This document shows positions 15,211 through 23,250 of a stretch of 64,000 nucleotides of DNA, piece by piece. The DNA comes from JAEZKC01 sp046546375. Lineage in GTDB: Bacteria; Fibrobacterota; Chitinivibrionia; Chitinivibrionales; Chitinispirillaceae. The stretch lies in assembly GCA_046546375.1 (NCBI GenBank), contig JBKGXV010000008.1, positions 7,074-71,073 of the forward strand, read 5' to 3'. The position numbers and the translations under genes were made by a program. The notes under the pieces were generated by a model. That model was not told where the DNA came from. It searched no databases and saw nothing but the letters and a program-made list of their open reading frames with translations. Position 1 is the first letter of the stretch. The number at the start of each line of letters is the position of its first letter.

Positions 15211-15822
15211 ATGCTTTTGATAATAGACAATTACGATTCATTCACGTACAATCTGGTCCAGTATTTCGGGGAGATCTTTTCCGGTACGATAGAAGTGTAC
15301 CGGAATGATGCGCTCACGGTTGAGCAGATTGAGCAGAAGGATCCGGAGGCCATAGTGATTTCTCCGGGACCATGTACCCCCAAAGAGGCGGGTGTTTCTG
15401 TTGAGGTCATAAGAAGGCTGGGGGCACGCATACCCGTTCTCGGCGTATGCCTGGGGCATCAGTCTATAGGATATGCGTTCGGGGGCAAGGTGATACGGGC
15501 TCCTTATCTCATGCATGGAAAAGTTTCCCCCATTCGTCACAAGGGAATGGATATTTACAAAGGTATACCCGATCCATTTACGGCAACCAGGTATCACAGT
15601 CTCATTGTAGAAAAAGAGACCTGCCCCGACTGTCTTGAGATCACCTCCAGTACCGAGGATGGTCTGATTATGGGGCTGCGGCATAAAAAGTACCCCGTAT
15701 ACGGAATCCAGTATCACCCCGAATCAATTCTTACTCAGTACGGAAAACAGCATTTGAGCAATTTTTTATCTCTTGCCGGAATGCGGATTTGTGAAAGGTC
15801 GGTTGATGAATCATATTCTTGA
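15211..15822 (+). CDS. trpG: Anthranilate synthase component II, glutamine amidotransferase
   Basis: 203 residues with a complete class I amidotransferase set: 'IDNYDSFTYNLVQYFGE' at the start, 'SPGPCTPKEAG', nucleophile Cys in 'VLGVCLGHQSIGYAFGG', 'KYPVYGIQYHPESI' with the catalytic His and Glu. It supplies ammonia from glutamine to TrpE; the same family also serves para-aminobenzoate synthesis (PabA), so it may be shared. It lies 91 nt after trpE and overlaps trpC by 17 nt, which fits the trp operon. Confidence 0.94.
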   Translation: MLLIIDNYDSFTYNLVQYFGEIFSGTIEVYRNDALTVEQIEQKDPEAIVISPGPCTPKEAGVSVEVIRRLGARIPVLGVCLGHQSIGYAFGGKVIRAPYLMHGKVSPIRHKGMDIYKGIPDPFTATRYHSLIVEKETCPDCLEITSSTEDGLIMGLRHKKYPVYGIQYHPESILTQYGKQHLSNFLSLAGMRICERSVDESYS

Positions 15823-16582
15823 TATCATTCTGGAGCAGAAAAAGTCGGAAGTCCGCGTGCTCAGGGAAAGAAAAAGCTTTTTGCATCAAAGAACGGATGC
15901 AAAACGATCATTTATCGAAGCTTTGGACAGAAGACCGCAACTGGTTATTATTGCGGAGGTGAAAAAAGCTTCGCCTTCCAAAGGCGTGATTCAGGCTGAT
16001 TTCGATCCGGTGAGAATCGCAAAAGAGTATCAGCAGTCGGGAGCAGGAGCTGTTTCGGTTCTGACTGATGAAAAGTTTTTCCAGGGAAGTATCGATTATC
16101 TGGTGTCTGTCAGGGAAAGCGTGTCACTTCCCGTGCTGCGCAAGGATTTCATAATAGATGAACTGCAGGTGATGCAGGCAGCTTCAGTCAATGCGGATGC
16201 CATGCTTCTCATAGCGGCGGCTCTCTCAGATGAGCAGTTGAAGGATCTGTACCAGGCAGCTCTTGAACTTGATCTTGATCCCCTTGTCGAGATACATGAC
16301 GGTCATGAACTTGACAGAGTTATGAAGCTCGAACCCGGAATCGTTGGAATCAACAATCGGGATCTGACCACCTTCAAAACAGATATCACTGCATCTCTTG
16401 AACTGGTGAAGCATATTCCTTCTGAGGTGACGGTGGTTTCAGAAAGCGGTATTGAAAACGGCTCTCAAGCCGGAAAACTGGCGGACGCGGGAATACGGGC
16501 GCTTCTGGTCGGAGAATCTCTCATGCGGTCCTCTGATGTGAAGCAGCTGGTGGGTGAGCTGAGTCTGCGGGAAACGGAGTAG
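15806..16582 (+). CDS. trpC: Indole-3-glycerol phosphate synthase
   Basis: 258 residues from ATG 15806, preceded by AAAGG; the longer frame from 15773 would add 11 residues without support. Motifs: 'VIAEVKKASPSKGVI' (active-site Lys and phosphate contact), 'GAGAVSVLTDEKFFQGS', 'LPVLRKDFIIDELQV', 'DAMLLIAAAL', 'LVEIHDGHELDRV', 'VGINNRDLTTF', 'VSESGI' and 'LLVGESLM'. It closes the indole ring from CdRP. It begins inside the 3' end of trpG (17-nt overlap) and ends 3 nt before trpF. Confidence 0.95.
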   Translation: MNHILDIILEQKKSEVRVLRERKSFLHQRTDAKRSFIEALDRRPQLVIIAEVKKASPSKGVIQADFDPVRIAKEYQQSGAGAVSVLTDEKFFQGSIDYLVSVRESVSLPVLRKDFIIDELQVMQAASVNADAMLLIAAALSDEQLKDLYQAALELDLDPLVEIHDGHELDRVMKLEPGIVGINNRDLTTFKTDITASLELVKHIPSEVTVVSESGIENGSQAGKLADAGIRALLVGESLMRSSDVKQLVGELSLRETE

Positions 16583-16585
16583 CAA

Positions 16586-17215
16586 ATGTCGATCAGAATC
16601 AAAATCTGTGGGATCACCCGTTATGAAGATGCCCGCATTGCGGCAAATCTGGGTGTGGATGCCCTGGGTTTCATTTTTCATCCCAAGAGTCCCCGCTGTA
16701 TCAGTCCCGAAGCTGTTTCTGAAATAACCGGAAAACTTCCACCCTTCGTTTCCAAAGTGGGGGTCTTCGTGAATGAAGAACCGAAGCGTGTGATGGAGGT
16801 GGTCAGGACCGCGGGATTGGATACTGTGCAGCTTCATGGAGATGAAACTCCGGAGTACTGCGGCGAAATCACCGTTCCGATCATCAAGGCATTTTCAATT
16901 GATTCCGGTTCTGATCTTTCCAGGCTTTGCTCTTACAATGTGAGCGGTTTCCTTTTGGATACCTGGAGTTCGGACAGACGTGGGGGAACCGGCATGACTT
17001 TCGACTGGGCAGTTGCGGTAAATGCCTGCACCCGCTACAGGAATGTGATTCTGGCAGGGGGGCTGGGGCCCTCGAATATTCTGGAAGCGATCGAAACGGT
17101 CCGCCCTTTTGCCGTGGATGTCAACAGCGGTGTCGAGATCAGTCCCGGAGTGAAAAATCCCCACAAAATGAGAGAGCTTCTATCCATTGTGAAAAACTGG
17201 AAGAACCGTTTGTAG
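16586..17215 (+). CDS. trpF: Phosphoribosylanthranilate isomerase
   Basis: 209 residues, the normal length. Hallmarks: 'IKICGITRYEDA' with the catalytic Cys, 'GFIFHPKSPRCI', 'VGVFVNEEP', 'VQLHGDE', 'LLDTWSSDRRGGTGMTFDW' with the catalytic Asp, 'ILAGGLGPSNI' and 'AVDVNSGVEISPGVKNPHKM'. It catalyses the Amadori step between TrpD and TrpC products. It starts 3 nt after trpC. No trpD, trpA or trpB is in the window, so the pathway must be completed elsewhere. Confidence 0.95.
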   Translation: MSIRIKICGITRYEDARIAANLGVDALGFIFHPKSPRCISPEAVSEITGKLPPFVSKVGVFVNEEPKRVMEVVRTAGLDTVQLHGDETPEYCGEITVPIIKAFSIDSGSDLSRLCSYNVSGFLLDTWSSDRRGGTGMTFDWAVAVNACTRYRNVILAGGLGPSNILEAIETVRPFAVDVNSGVEISPGVKNPHKMRELLSIVKNWKNRL

Positions 17216-17323
17216 GGTGTTTTACATTCAGGATTCAATGTCAGCCGTTTGTTCCTTTTAGTATACTTTAGCTGAGTGTTTCCGTTCCGTTTAGAACTTT
17301 GTTTCACCTCTTTGAGAGTTTTT

Positions 17324-18472
17324 ATGAATGACAACTCCTTTTCGCTTTACATCCATATTCCGTTCTGTGTGAAGAAGTGCAATTACTGCGATTTCTACTC
17401 CATTCCGTTTGAGCAGTCGCTTGCCAGGCAGTACGTCGAGGCGCTGGGGAAAGAGTGGGATATGATGCAGCGTCGCATGTCTCTTCAGAGCCGCACTCTG
17501 CGGACTGTCTATATTGGTGGCGGGACTCCATCTCTGCTTGATGCCGAACTCTGGGGGCGCCTTCAGAAAGTTCTGTTTTCAAAGCTTGACACCACGGAGG
17601 TCGAGGAGTGGTCGGTGGAATGCAATCCGGATTCGTTTTCTTTGAAAAAAGGGTATATGTATGCGGATACCGGCGTGACGCGTTTGACTTTCGGTGTGCA
17701 GTCGCTCGCTCAGAAGGAACTCTCGGTATGCGGACGGGTCCACAGTGCTCAGCGGGCACTTGAGATTCTGAATGATACCCGGCTTTCGCAGTGGTTCAGG
17801 TCGGTCAGCGCCGATCTGATCTATTCTCTTCCGGGGCAGACGGCAAAGACTCTGGAGAAAACTGTTGCCGCAATTCTTTCTGCTCCTGCTGTGAAGCATC
17901 TTTCCGCATACGAGTTGACCATCGGAGAAAATACTCCCTTCGGCAGGCATCGTAAACGACTTCCGGTACCCTCAGAAGAACAGTCGGTGAAGATGTACGA
18001 GCTGATAGGAACCTGCTGCAGGGAAAAAGGCATGCACCAATATGAGATATCAAATTACGCTTTCGATGGTCACGAATCTCTTCACAACAAGGCTTACTGG
18101 TCTCACAAACCCTATCTGGGTCTGGGCTGTTCTGCTCATTCCTACTTTCATCCCAAGCGCTGGAGCAATGTTGCGGATATGGAAAAGTATATGCACCTGC
18201 TTTCCTCTGAAAAGCTTCCTCTTGATTTCGAAGAAACAATTACTTCCCGCGAGATGGCCGGGGAGATGCTGTTTTTGGGTCTTCGCAATGCCGGGGGGGT
18301 GGATGAAGAGGACTTCGCAAAGAGAACCGGCATGAGTTTGTACGGGGAGGGCAGGGCTGAGAAGCTTGACCATTTCAGAGAAGGCGGGCTTCTTGAGAAG
18401 TACGGAAGCAGATGGAAGCCGACCTCCAGGGGAATGCTTCTTTCGGAGATGATGGTGAGAGAGCTGATGTAG
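17324..18472 (+). CDS. hemW: Radical SAM heme chaperone HemW-like (coproporphyrinogen III oxidase-like)
   Basis: 382 residues from ATG 17324 (SD-like gagag just upstream; the longer frame from 17276 adds 16 unlikely residues). The radical SAM cluster motif C-x3-C-x2-C is in 'IHIPFCVKKCNYCDFYS', the HemW-type variant with C-D-F after it. Further family segments: 'TVYIGGGTPSLL', 'VECNPDS', 'TRLTFGVQSL', 'DLIYSLPGQT', 'LSAYELTIGENTPF', 'YEISNYA', 'KAYWSHKPYLGLGCSAHS'. HemW proteins bind heme and hand it to target proteins; true HemN makes protoporphyrinogen. The 'HIPFC...CDF' variant and length favour HemW. Located 109 nt after trpF, with no obvious functional link. Confidence 0.88.
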   Translation: MNDNSFSLYIHIPFCVKKCNYCDFYSIPFEQSLARQYVEALGKEWDMMQRRMSLQSRTLRTVYIGGGTPSLLDAELWGRLQKVLFSKLDTTEVEEWSVECNPDSFSLKKGYMYADTGVTRLTFGVQSLAQKELSVCGRVHSAQRALEILNDTRLSQWFRSVSADLIYSLPGQTAKTLEKTVAAILSAPAVKHLSAYELTIGENTPFGRHRKRLPVPSEEQSVKMYELIGTCCREKGMHQYEISNYAFDGHESLHNKAYWSHKPYLGLGCSAHSYFHPKRWSNVADMEKYMHLLSSEKLPLDFEETITSREMAGEMLFLGLRNAGGVDEEDFAKRTGMSLYGEGRAEKLDHFREGGLLEKYGSRWKPTSRGMLLSEMMVRELM

Positions 18473-18501
18473 AAAGAAACATTAAGAAAAGTGAGGTGGT
18501 C

Positions 18502-18861
18502 ATGTCTAAAGATTCAGAACTGGTATATTCAACCGATCCCGAAAAAAACAAAAGGTGTGAAAAGTGCAGAAAACTTCTCTCCGACTGCAGATGTGGAGAG
18601 GAGGCTTCAGTGGATATTTCCCAACTACGATTTGTGCTGCGTCTTGAGCGGGCCCACAGGGGGGGCAAGGATGTGACGGTCATAGACAGGCTGCCGCCTT
18701 CGGAGTCCTTTCTCAAGGATCTCTCCAAGAAGCTTAAAAAACGCTGCGGAGCGGGGGGAACCTACAAGATCAGTGAGGGTAAGGGGATAATAGAGATTCA
18801 GGGGGATAAAAGAGAAAAGGTTCAAAAGGAGCTTGAGAAGATGGGGATAAGTAAAAAATAG
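18502..18861 (+). CDS. SUI1/eIF1-like translation factor (YciH family)
   Basis: 119 residues from ATG 18502, where 'gaggtg' gives a ribosome-binding site; a longer frame from 18412 overlaps hemW and is less likely. The N-terminus carries a Cys-rich segment C-x2-C-x6-C-x-C (RCEKCRKLLSDCRC), possibly a small zinc site. The rest is the SUI1 fold: 'LRLERAHRGGKDVTVIDRLP', 'LKKRCGAGGTYKISEGKGIIEIQGDKREKVQKEL' (core CGAGGT and EIQGDKR). Bacterial YciH proteins bind the small ribosomal subunit and affect start-site fidelity. It follows hemW by 29 nt and is probably co-transcribed. Confidence 0.9.
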   Translation: MSKDSELVYSTDPEKNKRCEKCRKLLSDCRCGEEASVDISQLRFVLRLERAHRGGKDVTVIDRLPPSESFLKDLSKKLKKRCGAGGTYKISEGKGIIEIQGDKREKVQKELEKMGISKK

Positions 18862-19039
18862 CTGTGGTGGTCTCTCCACACCTTTTCTAAGTCATTGATT
18901 TCCCGGTGAAACTGCGATATAATGGAGAATGTGTGTGGGGTGTCGGGGCAAAAAGTTGTGGTGGTTTCACCCTGCATTTTTTTCGTGTCCGATATGCCCG
19001 GGATGCATAAGTTCCTGATTTCAAAAGAGGTTTCGGGTT

Positions 19040-19055
19040 TGGCATACCTTGTGCT
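19040..19055 (+). promoter_or_regulatory. Candidate sigma-54 (-24/-12) promoter
   Basis: TGGCAT-ACCTT-GTGCT, preceded by T. The GG and GC dinucleotides are separated exactly as in the consensus TGGCAC-N5-TTGCA; mismatches are T for C in the -24 box and G for the first T of the -12 box. It lies about 80 nt before the small secreted-protein gene at 19137, in an otherwise gene-free stretch, and the nearest activator gene of the sigma-54 type is at 24608. Confidence 0.45.
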
Positions 19056-19136
19056 TCGTAACTCCGGTGTAAGAAAAAAACCGAGTCCGGACAACCGGTT
19101 TCATGCCAAACAAAAACATTTGAAAGGAGTTTGATC

Positions 19137-19562
19137 ATGAAACGCACAATCGTAACCCTCTCAGCAGTAGCACTGATTGCCTTTTCAGTTTCCGCTCAGA
19201 CCAGTGTTCCCCAGGTGGACGGCGATTTCGAGCAGCTTAAGGTTCAGCTTCAGGAGGAAATCGGTGATCAGCTGAACTCTTCTGAAGTTCAGGAAAGACT
19301 TCAGGAGGCCAAGCTGGCCGTGGAGGCTGCCCGGGAGAACTACAGCACTATGAGTGAGAAGGCTTCCCAGCAGGCACGAGAACTCGCACAGCAGGAAGCT
19401 GAGAAATCCCTGGGCGAAGCCTTGGCTGCAATCGAGCAGGCAACGGCGAATATGGAGCAGGCAAAAACCCAGATCCAGACTCAGCTTCAGGAGCGTATAG
19501 AGGAAGCTAAAAAGCTCAGAGAGCGTGTTCAGGAGAAAAAAGAACAGGCCGGTCAGGAGTAA
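19137..19562 (+). CDS. Small secreted coiled-coil protein, unknown function
   Basis: 141 residues from ATG 19137, which has AAAGGAG at a 7-nt spacing. Residues 1-20 are a signal peptide ending in VSA-Q. The mature protein is almost wholly helical, rich in Gln, Glu, Ala and Lys, with heptad-like spacing (QERLQEAKLAVEAARENYST; then repeated QAKTQIQTQLQERIEEAKK) and no Cys. It looks like a periplasmic or secreted coiled coil, perhaps a chaperone or surface fibre component. It lies behind the candidate sigma-54 promoter and ahead of two more small exported proteins. I do not recognise a family. Confidence 0.75.
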   Translation: MKRTIVTLSAVALIAFSVSAQTSVPQVDGDFEQLKVQLQEEIGDQLNSSEVQERLQEAKLAVEAARENYSTMSEKASQQARELAQQEAEKSLGEALAAIEQATANMEQAKTQIQTQLQERIEEAKKLRERVQEKKEQAGQE

Positions 19563-19660
19563 TCTCCCTTCCTGCCAATCCTTAGCACCGATGGCAAAGG
19601 GTGAGTGAAAGAGGGGGCGTGAAGCCCTCTCTTGATTGAAATCGAGAAGGATGAACAGAG

Positions 19661-20050
19661 ATGAAAACGCAAAAATCGATAATTTCATTTTTGGCAGTAG
19701 CGCTGACGGTCTTTCATGTGGCAGCTCAGAATGATCAATCTTCCGGGCAACAGGATGCCGAGCAGATCTACAACTCCATGCTGCAGGTCATGTCAGGGGA
19801 AATGAGGTCGCGAATCGACTCGGCATCCGCCACTCATAAACCAACTCGACCCCGAAAGTCCCGGGCCCGCACTGACTTCAAAACCGATAAGGACAGCGCG
19901 GTTAAAACCGATCCCTCCAAACACGGTATGGATAAATTGCCCAAAGAGCTGCGGGAACGGGTCCGCAAGACAATGGAAACCATCGAACAGAAAAAAAATG
20001 AGAGAATCATAGAATTCAAGGAGAACAGAAGCCGCAACAAAAAGAAGTAA
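19661..20050 (+). CDS. Small exported, charged protein of unknown function
   Basis: 129 residues: signal peptide (about 1-22, ending VAA-Q), then a low-complexity Ser/Lys/Arg/Asp-rich middle (THKPTRPRKSRART), then a helical basic C-terminus (LPKELRERVRKTMETIEQKK) ending in RSRNKKK. The mature protein has many basic residues and probably little fold until it binds something acidic such as nucleic acid, lipid headgroups or the neighbouring acidic coiled-coil protein. It lies 98 nt after that gene; a partial hairpin (agaggg...ccctct, about 19609-19628) lies between. No family recognised. Confidence 0.65.
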   Translation: MKTQKSIISFLAVALTVFHVAAQNDQSSGQQDAEQIYNSMLQVMSGEMRSRIDSASATHKPTRPRKSRARTDFKTDKDSAVKTDPSKHGMDKLPKELRERVRKTMETIEQKKNERIIEFKENRSRNKKK

Positions 20051-20101
20051 AGTCCATCGGTGCTGATTCAGGAAATTTATTTCAACAGGCGGGAGGATAT
20101 C

Positions 20102-20815
20102 ATGAAAAAGTCTCAACACTTTCTGCTTACCATATTGAGCATTGCCGCATATTCGGCTGCTGACACGACAATTGTCAGTGAAAGCATGTATATCAGTGCG
20201 TATCTTCCGGACAATTGGACTGCAACTGAGCTCTCGGACAGCAGTATCACACTTCAGGATACCACGGATACCTGTCAGTCAATAATCACCGTAAGGAAAT
20301 ATACCCGTGATGATGTCGATTTCCCCTCACCGGAAGACTGGACCCGGGCGCATTTCATAGCCTACATGCTTGTGGTGGAGAATTCATATGACCCGTTCTG
20401 TTCGGTTCTCTATTTTGATTCCACCTCCTCCACTCAGGGGTCGTTGTGGGCACCGGAAGCGTTCTGTGAATTCTATGCAATTGATACCACTCTTGGGGCA
20501 TGGGATGAATTTATGCGCTATACCGCGAGCGGAGATTACGGCTATGAGATATACGCCATAGGCGATACAGCCGACATGAAAGAAAATTTCGGGCTCTACA
20601 GTACCATTATTCAGAAGATAGAGATAGAAACACCCGTTTCAAGTATTGAAAATGCCCGTATCCACAATGCAGCCCCCAAGTCGTTTCTGAGGGAAAAAAA
20701 GCTGCCCTCGGGTTTTTATGATTTGAGGGGCAAGCGGCATCATCCTTCAGCAGAAAGGCCAAGTGGAGTATTTTACCGCCCCTCTGAAACATCAATCAAG
20801 ACAAATGTAAAATAG
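20102..20815 (+). CDS. Exported protein of unknown function with degenerate C-terminal sorting-like tail
   Basis: 237 residues from ATG 20102, preceded by GGGAGGA; the longer frame from 20060 is unlikely. Signal peptide about 1-20 (SIAAYSAA). The first 170 mature residues resemble a compact alpha/beta domain (ISAYLPDNWTATELSDSSITLQ; 'DEFMRYTASGDYGYEIYAIGD') of a kind seen in small periplasmic binding or stress proteins; I cannot name it. The end, 'LPSGFYDLRGKRHHPSAERPSGVFYR', follows the pattern 'YDLxGRx...PSGVY' of C-terminal sorting tails found in Fibrobacterota and Bacteroidota exported proteins, as in the secreted enzyme at 11300. A 10-bp hairpin (20825-20853) follows. Confidence 0.7.
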   Translation: MKKSQHFLLTILSIAAYSAADTTIVSESMYISAYLPDNWTATELSDSSITLQDTTDTCQSIITVRKYTRDDVDFPSPEDWTRAHFIAYMLVVENSYDPFCSVLYFDSTSSTQGSLWAPEAFCEFYAIDTTLGAWDEFMRYTASGDYGYEIYAIGDTADMKENFGLYSTIIQKIEIETPVSSIENARIHNAAPKSFLREKKLPSGFYDLRGKRHHPSAERPSGVFYRPSETSIKTNVK

Positions 20816-20824
20816 TCCACTTAC

Positions 20825-20853
20825 GCCGGTGTCGGACCATAAACGACACCGGC
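20825..20853 (+). terminator. Perfect 10-bp hairpin after the exported protein gene
   Basis: gccggtgtcg (20825-20834) pairs perfectly with cgacaccggc (20844-20853). The following sequence, atctcttc, is only moderately T-rich; attenuating terminator or RNA processing hairpin. The next gene starts 17 nt later. Confidence 0.5.
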
Positions 20854-20869
20854 ATCTCTTCAGGCAAGT

Positions 20870-22453
20870 ATGATGGTAAAAATCTGTTTGCGAATCATGG
20901 CGCTTTTCGTGGTCGGCATCGCTGTCAACGAAGTTTTGGCAGTAAAAAAGCCTGACTATCATCAGGCTCTCCAGAAGGGTGTGGGTCTTCTGGAGGAGAA
21001 TCCCGACAGCGCCCTGAACTGTTTTGTAGAGGCCTATTCACAGGGACTTTCCCGCGACAGCCTCTTTTACTACTGGTCGCAATCCAGGCTTCATAAGGGT
21101 GTTCTGGACAGTGCACTGGCATCCAATTACATGATAAAAAGCTCACATTCCGGTCATTTCAGAAAAGATGTCCTGGTTCAGCGTTATACTATCTACAAGA
21201 GGTTAGGGTGGGAAAAGGACGCCGAACGGGTACTTGATACATTGAAGGCATGCAGATCGCCTTTTCTGCCTGACATCGATGTCAAGGTTAAATCCGGCGT
21301 GGACAGAGGCAAAACGGTTGCTGATACGTCTTCACCATGGGGTGGAGGTGCTCAAAGTCCGGTTTCCCAAACAGGTAACGATTTTTTCAGCAGTGCTGAA
21401 TTCAGTTCAACCTGGCGTAGACAGAAGATGAGTGCGGGGCTGAAAATGGAGGCCAGCATGCGCACCGGTCTGCGTGCTTCTGATGCTCAAATGGGTGATT
21501 CGGTTTCTGTGAATGGAAAACTTTTCTTGAATTACAATGGAAAACCCTTTTCCCTAAGTGGCGCTCTGTCCGTTATCCGCCAGATAGATGACACGCTTCT
21601 TGTGGGGACAGACATTCAGGGAGGAAAAATCGCAAACGGCATGTGGCTGCCGATGATTTGGGGCGGAGCAGGTTTGTACTACAATGCAGGTGGAGATTTC
21701 GACAACTTCCGGTTGTGGACCTTCGCATCCGTGAGAAGATCTTTGGATAAGAGAGTGTCTGCGGAGCTTTCCGGGTTTGTGAATGTGAATATCGAAAACA
21801 CCTGCAGTTTCACTCTCACGGAAAATCCTGCAAGGGTGTTTTATGCCGAGGATGCCCGTCTGCAGTATCCGGTTTTCTATACTGATTCCGATTTCAACAC
21901 GGTGATAGATACCTCTTTAATAATCAGGCTGAAGAATGAAATCCTGTCTTCCGGTTCCGATACTTTGATTCCAGTTGCTTTCAAACAGCCCTTTTCCAGT
22001 ATCATGCTCAATCCCAAAGCCTCAATAAAGTTGAACAGCAGGTTTCCCGTCAGTTTCGGACTCTCCTACATTTTTGATTATTATTGGGAACCTTATGAAT
22101 GGGATCAGATTCGAAGCAGTTCTCAATATATTGTTTTCAGCCGCTCAGAGGGACGTTACTACTATATTCCCGATGATTTCAAAATTGAAGGGAACAATGA
22201 GGGGCTGGCTCTTTCTCCGCAGCTTTTGCCCGGAGATGTTGTGGTTCATCACTCGGAGATACGTATCGATAACACCTTGTGTGCTGATATTTCTCTGATT
22301 CTTTATGATGGGAAAGCCGGCAAGGTGAATATTGAATCCGCCTACAGCAGAACCTGGTCCACTCTCAGCAGAAGGGCTCCGATAAAAATACCGGAATGGT
22401 CAGTTTCAGCCATGCTTAAGTGGCGTTTGCGGGTAAACAATGGTAAAATTTGA
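20870..22453 (+). CDS. Exported TPR-like plus outer-membrane barrel-like protein
   Basis: 527 residues. Residues 1-24 are a signal peptide. Residues 28-125 are helical and TPR-like ('ALQKGVGLLEENPDSALNCFVEAYSQG', 'LHKGVLDSALASNYMIKSS'). After a Ser/Gly-rich linker with 'DFFSSAEFSSTWRRQKMSAG', residues 170-527 alternate aromatic and polar residues in strands of about ten (GKLFLNYNGKPFSLSGALSV; LSAELSGFVNVNIENT-like segments), ending with a strand (SVSAMLKWRLRVNNGKI), as in outer-membrane barrels. It may be a surface receptor or sensor for the linked kinase/activator genes. No named family recognised. The stop TGA at 22451 begins the intergenic leader of the TPR gene. Confidence 0.7.
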   Translation: MMVKICLRIMALFVVGIAVNEVLAVKKPDYHQALQKGVGLLEENPDSALNCFVEAYSQGLSRDSLFYYWSQSRLHKGVLDSALASNYMIKSSHSGHFRKDVLVQRYTIYKRLGWEKDAERVLDTLKACRSPFLPDIDVKVKSGVDRGKTVADTSSPWGGGAQSPVSQTGNDFFSSAEFSSTWRRQKMSAGLKMEASMRTGLRASDAQMGDSVSVNGKLFLNYNGKPFSLSGALSVIRQIDDTLLVGTDIQGGKIANGMWLPMIWGGAGLYYNAGGDFDNFRLWTFASVRRSLDKRVSAELSGFVNVNIENTCSFTLTENPARVFYAEDARLQYPVFYTDSDFNTVIDTSLIIRLKNEILSSGSDTLIPVAFKQPFSSIMLNPKASIKLNSRFPVSFGLSYIFDYYWEPYEWDQIRSSSQYIVFSRSEGRYYYIPDDFKIEGNNEGLALSPQLLPGDVVVHHSEIRIDNTLCADISLILYDGKAGKVNIESAYSRTWSTLSRRAPIKIPEWSVSAMLKWRLRVNNGKI

Positions 22454-22548
22454 AAGCGGGGTGCTGCGAAACACATTTTTCAGTAGAATTCCAGTGTTTC
22501 TGTAGAATATCCGATCAGAGTTCACATCATTGTTTGCGGGTTTCAAGT

Positions 22549-23250
22549 GTGGGGTTTACACTGAAAGAAAAGAAACGGTTCACAACCACCTGTGCAGTCA
22601 TCATTTCAACACTGGTCAGTTTCCAGGTATTCTGTTCATCCAGCAGCCGTGACATAGAAAAAGGTGAGGCATCGCTTCGGTTAGGTGATTTCACCATGGC
22701 CAGGCATTTTTTCGAGGATGTACTTGAACGCGATCCGGAAAACTACCGGGCCAGACTCGGGGTGGGCAAGTCTCTTATCCAGCAGGCCTCCTCGCGAGGT
22801 GGGGACAGCCTTATCTGGAGCAGGGCACTCACTCATCTGGAAGCTGCCCGTTCCCTTAAACCGGAATCCGGTGTCGAACCCCTTCTCAGTGACGCCTGGC
22901 TGGTTCAGGCACGTTATATTCTTGGCAGGAAAGATACCCTGAAGGCACTTGAAGCACTTTCGCGGGCAATTGATCTGAACCCAGATGCAGTGGAAGCTCT
23001 TAATTTGGCCGGTATTGTGTATTTCAGATTGGGAGAACCGAAGAAAGCCCAAACTCTGTTCGATTTGTCACTGGCTACAGATTCTCTCAATGCGTTTACC
23101 CACTTCAATATGGGAATGGTGAACTGGGCTGCGGAGCAGGTGCAAGAAGCGCACAAGCATTGGTTCAAGGCTCTCAGTCTCGAACCTGATGATGAGGATA
23201 TTCTTTACTGGTATGCTGTGGCTCAGAGCAGACTGGAGGACAAGGAGTGA
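22549..23250 (+). CDS. Exported TPR-repeat protein
   Basis: 233 residues from GTG 22549. This start puts a basic segment (TLKEKKR) directly before the hydrophobic signal 'CAVIISTLVSFQVF'; a TTG at 22450, overlapping the previous stop as TTGA, is an alternative that would place 33 extra residues before the signal. The Cys after QVF could be lipidated, though the lipobox is atypical. The mature protein holds about four TPR units: 'GEASLRLGDFTMARHFFEDVLERDPENYRARLGVG', 'LEAARSLKPES', 'KALEALSRAIDLNPDAVEALNLAGIVYFRLGEPKKA', 'DSLNAFTHFNMG'. TPRs bind partner proteins; the GTGA overlap with the kinase gene suggests it works with the kinase or its sensory domain in the periplasm. Confidence 0.75.
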   Translation: MGFTLKEKKRFTTTCAVIISTLVSFQVFCSSSSRDIEKGEASLRLGDFTMARHFFEDVLERDPENYRARLGVGKSLIQQASSRGGDSLIWSRALTHLEAARSLKPESGVEPLLSDAWLVQARYILGRKDTLKALEALSRAIDLNPDAVEALNLAGIVYFRLGEPKKAQTLFDLSLATDSLNAFTHFNMGMVNWAAEQVQEAHKHWFKALSLEPDDEDILYWYAVAQSRLEDKE

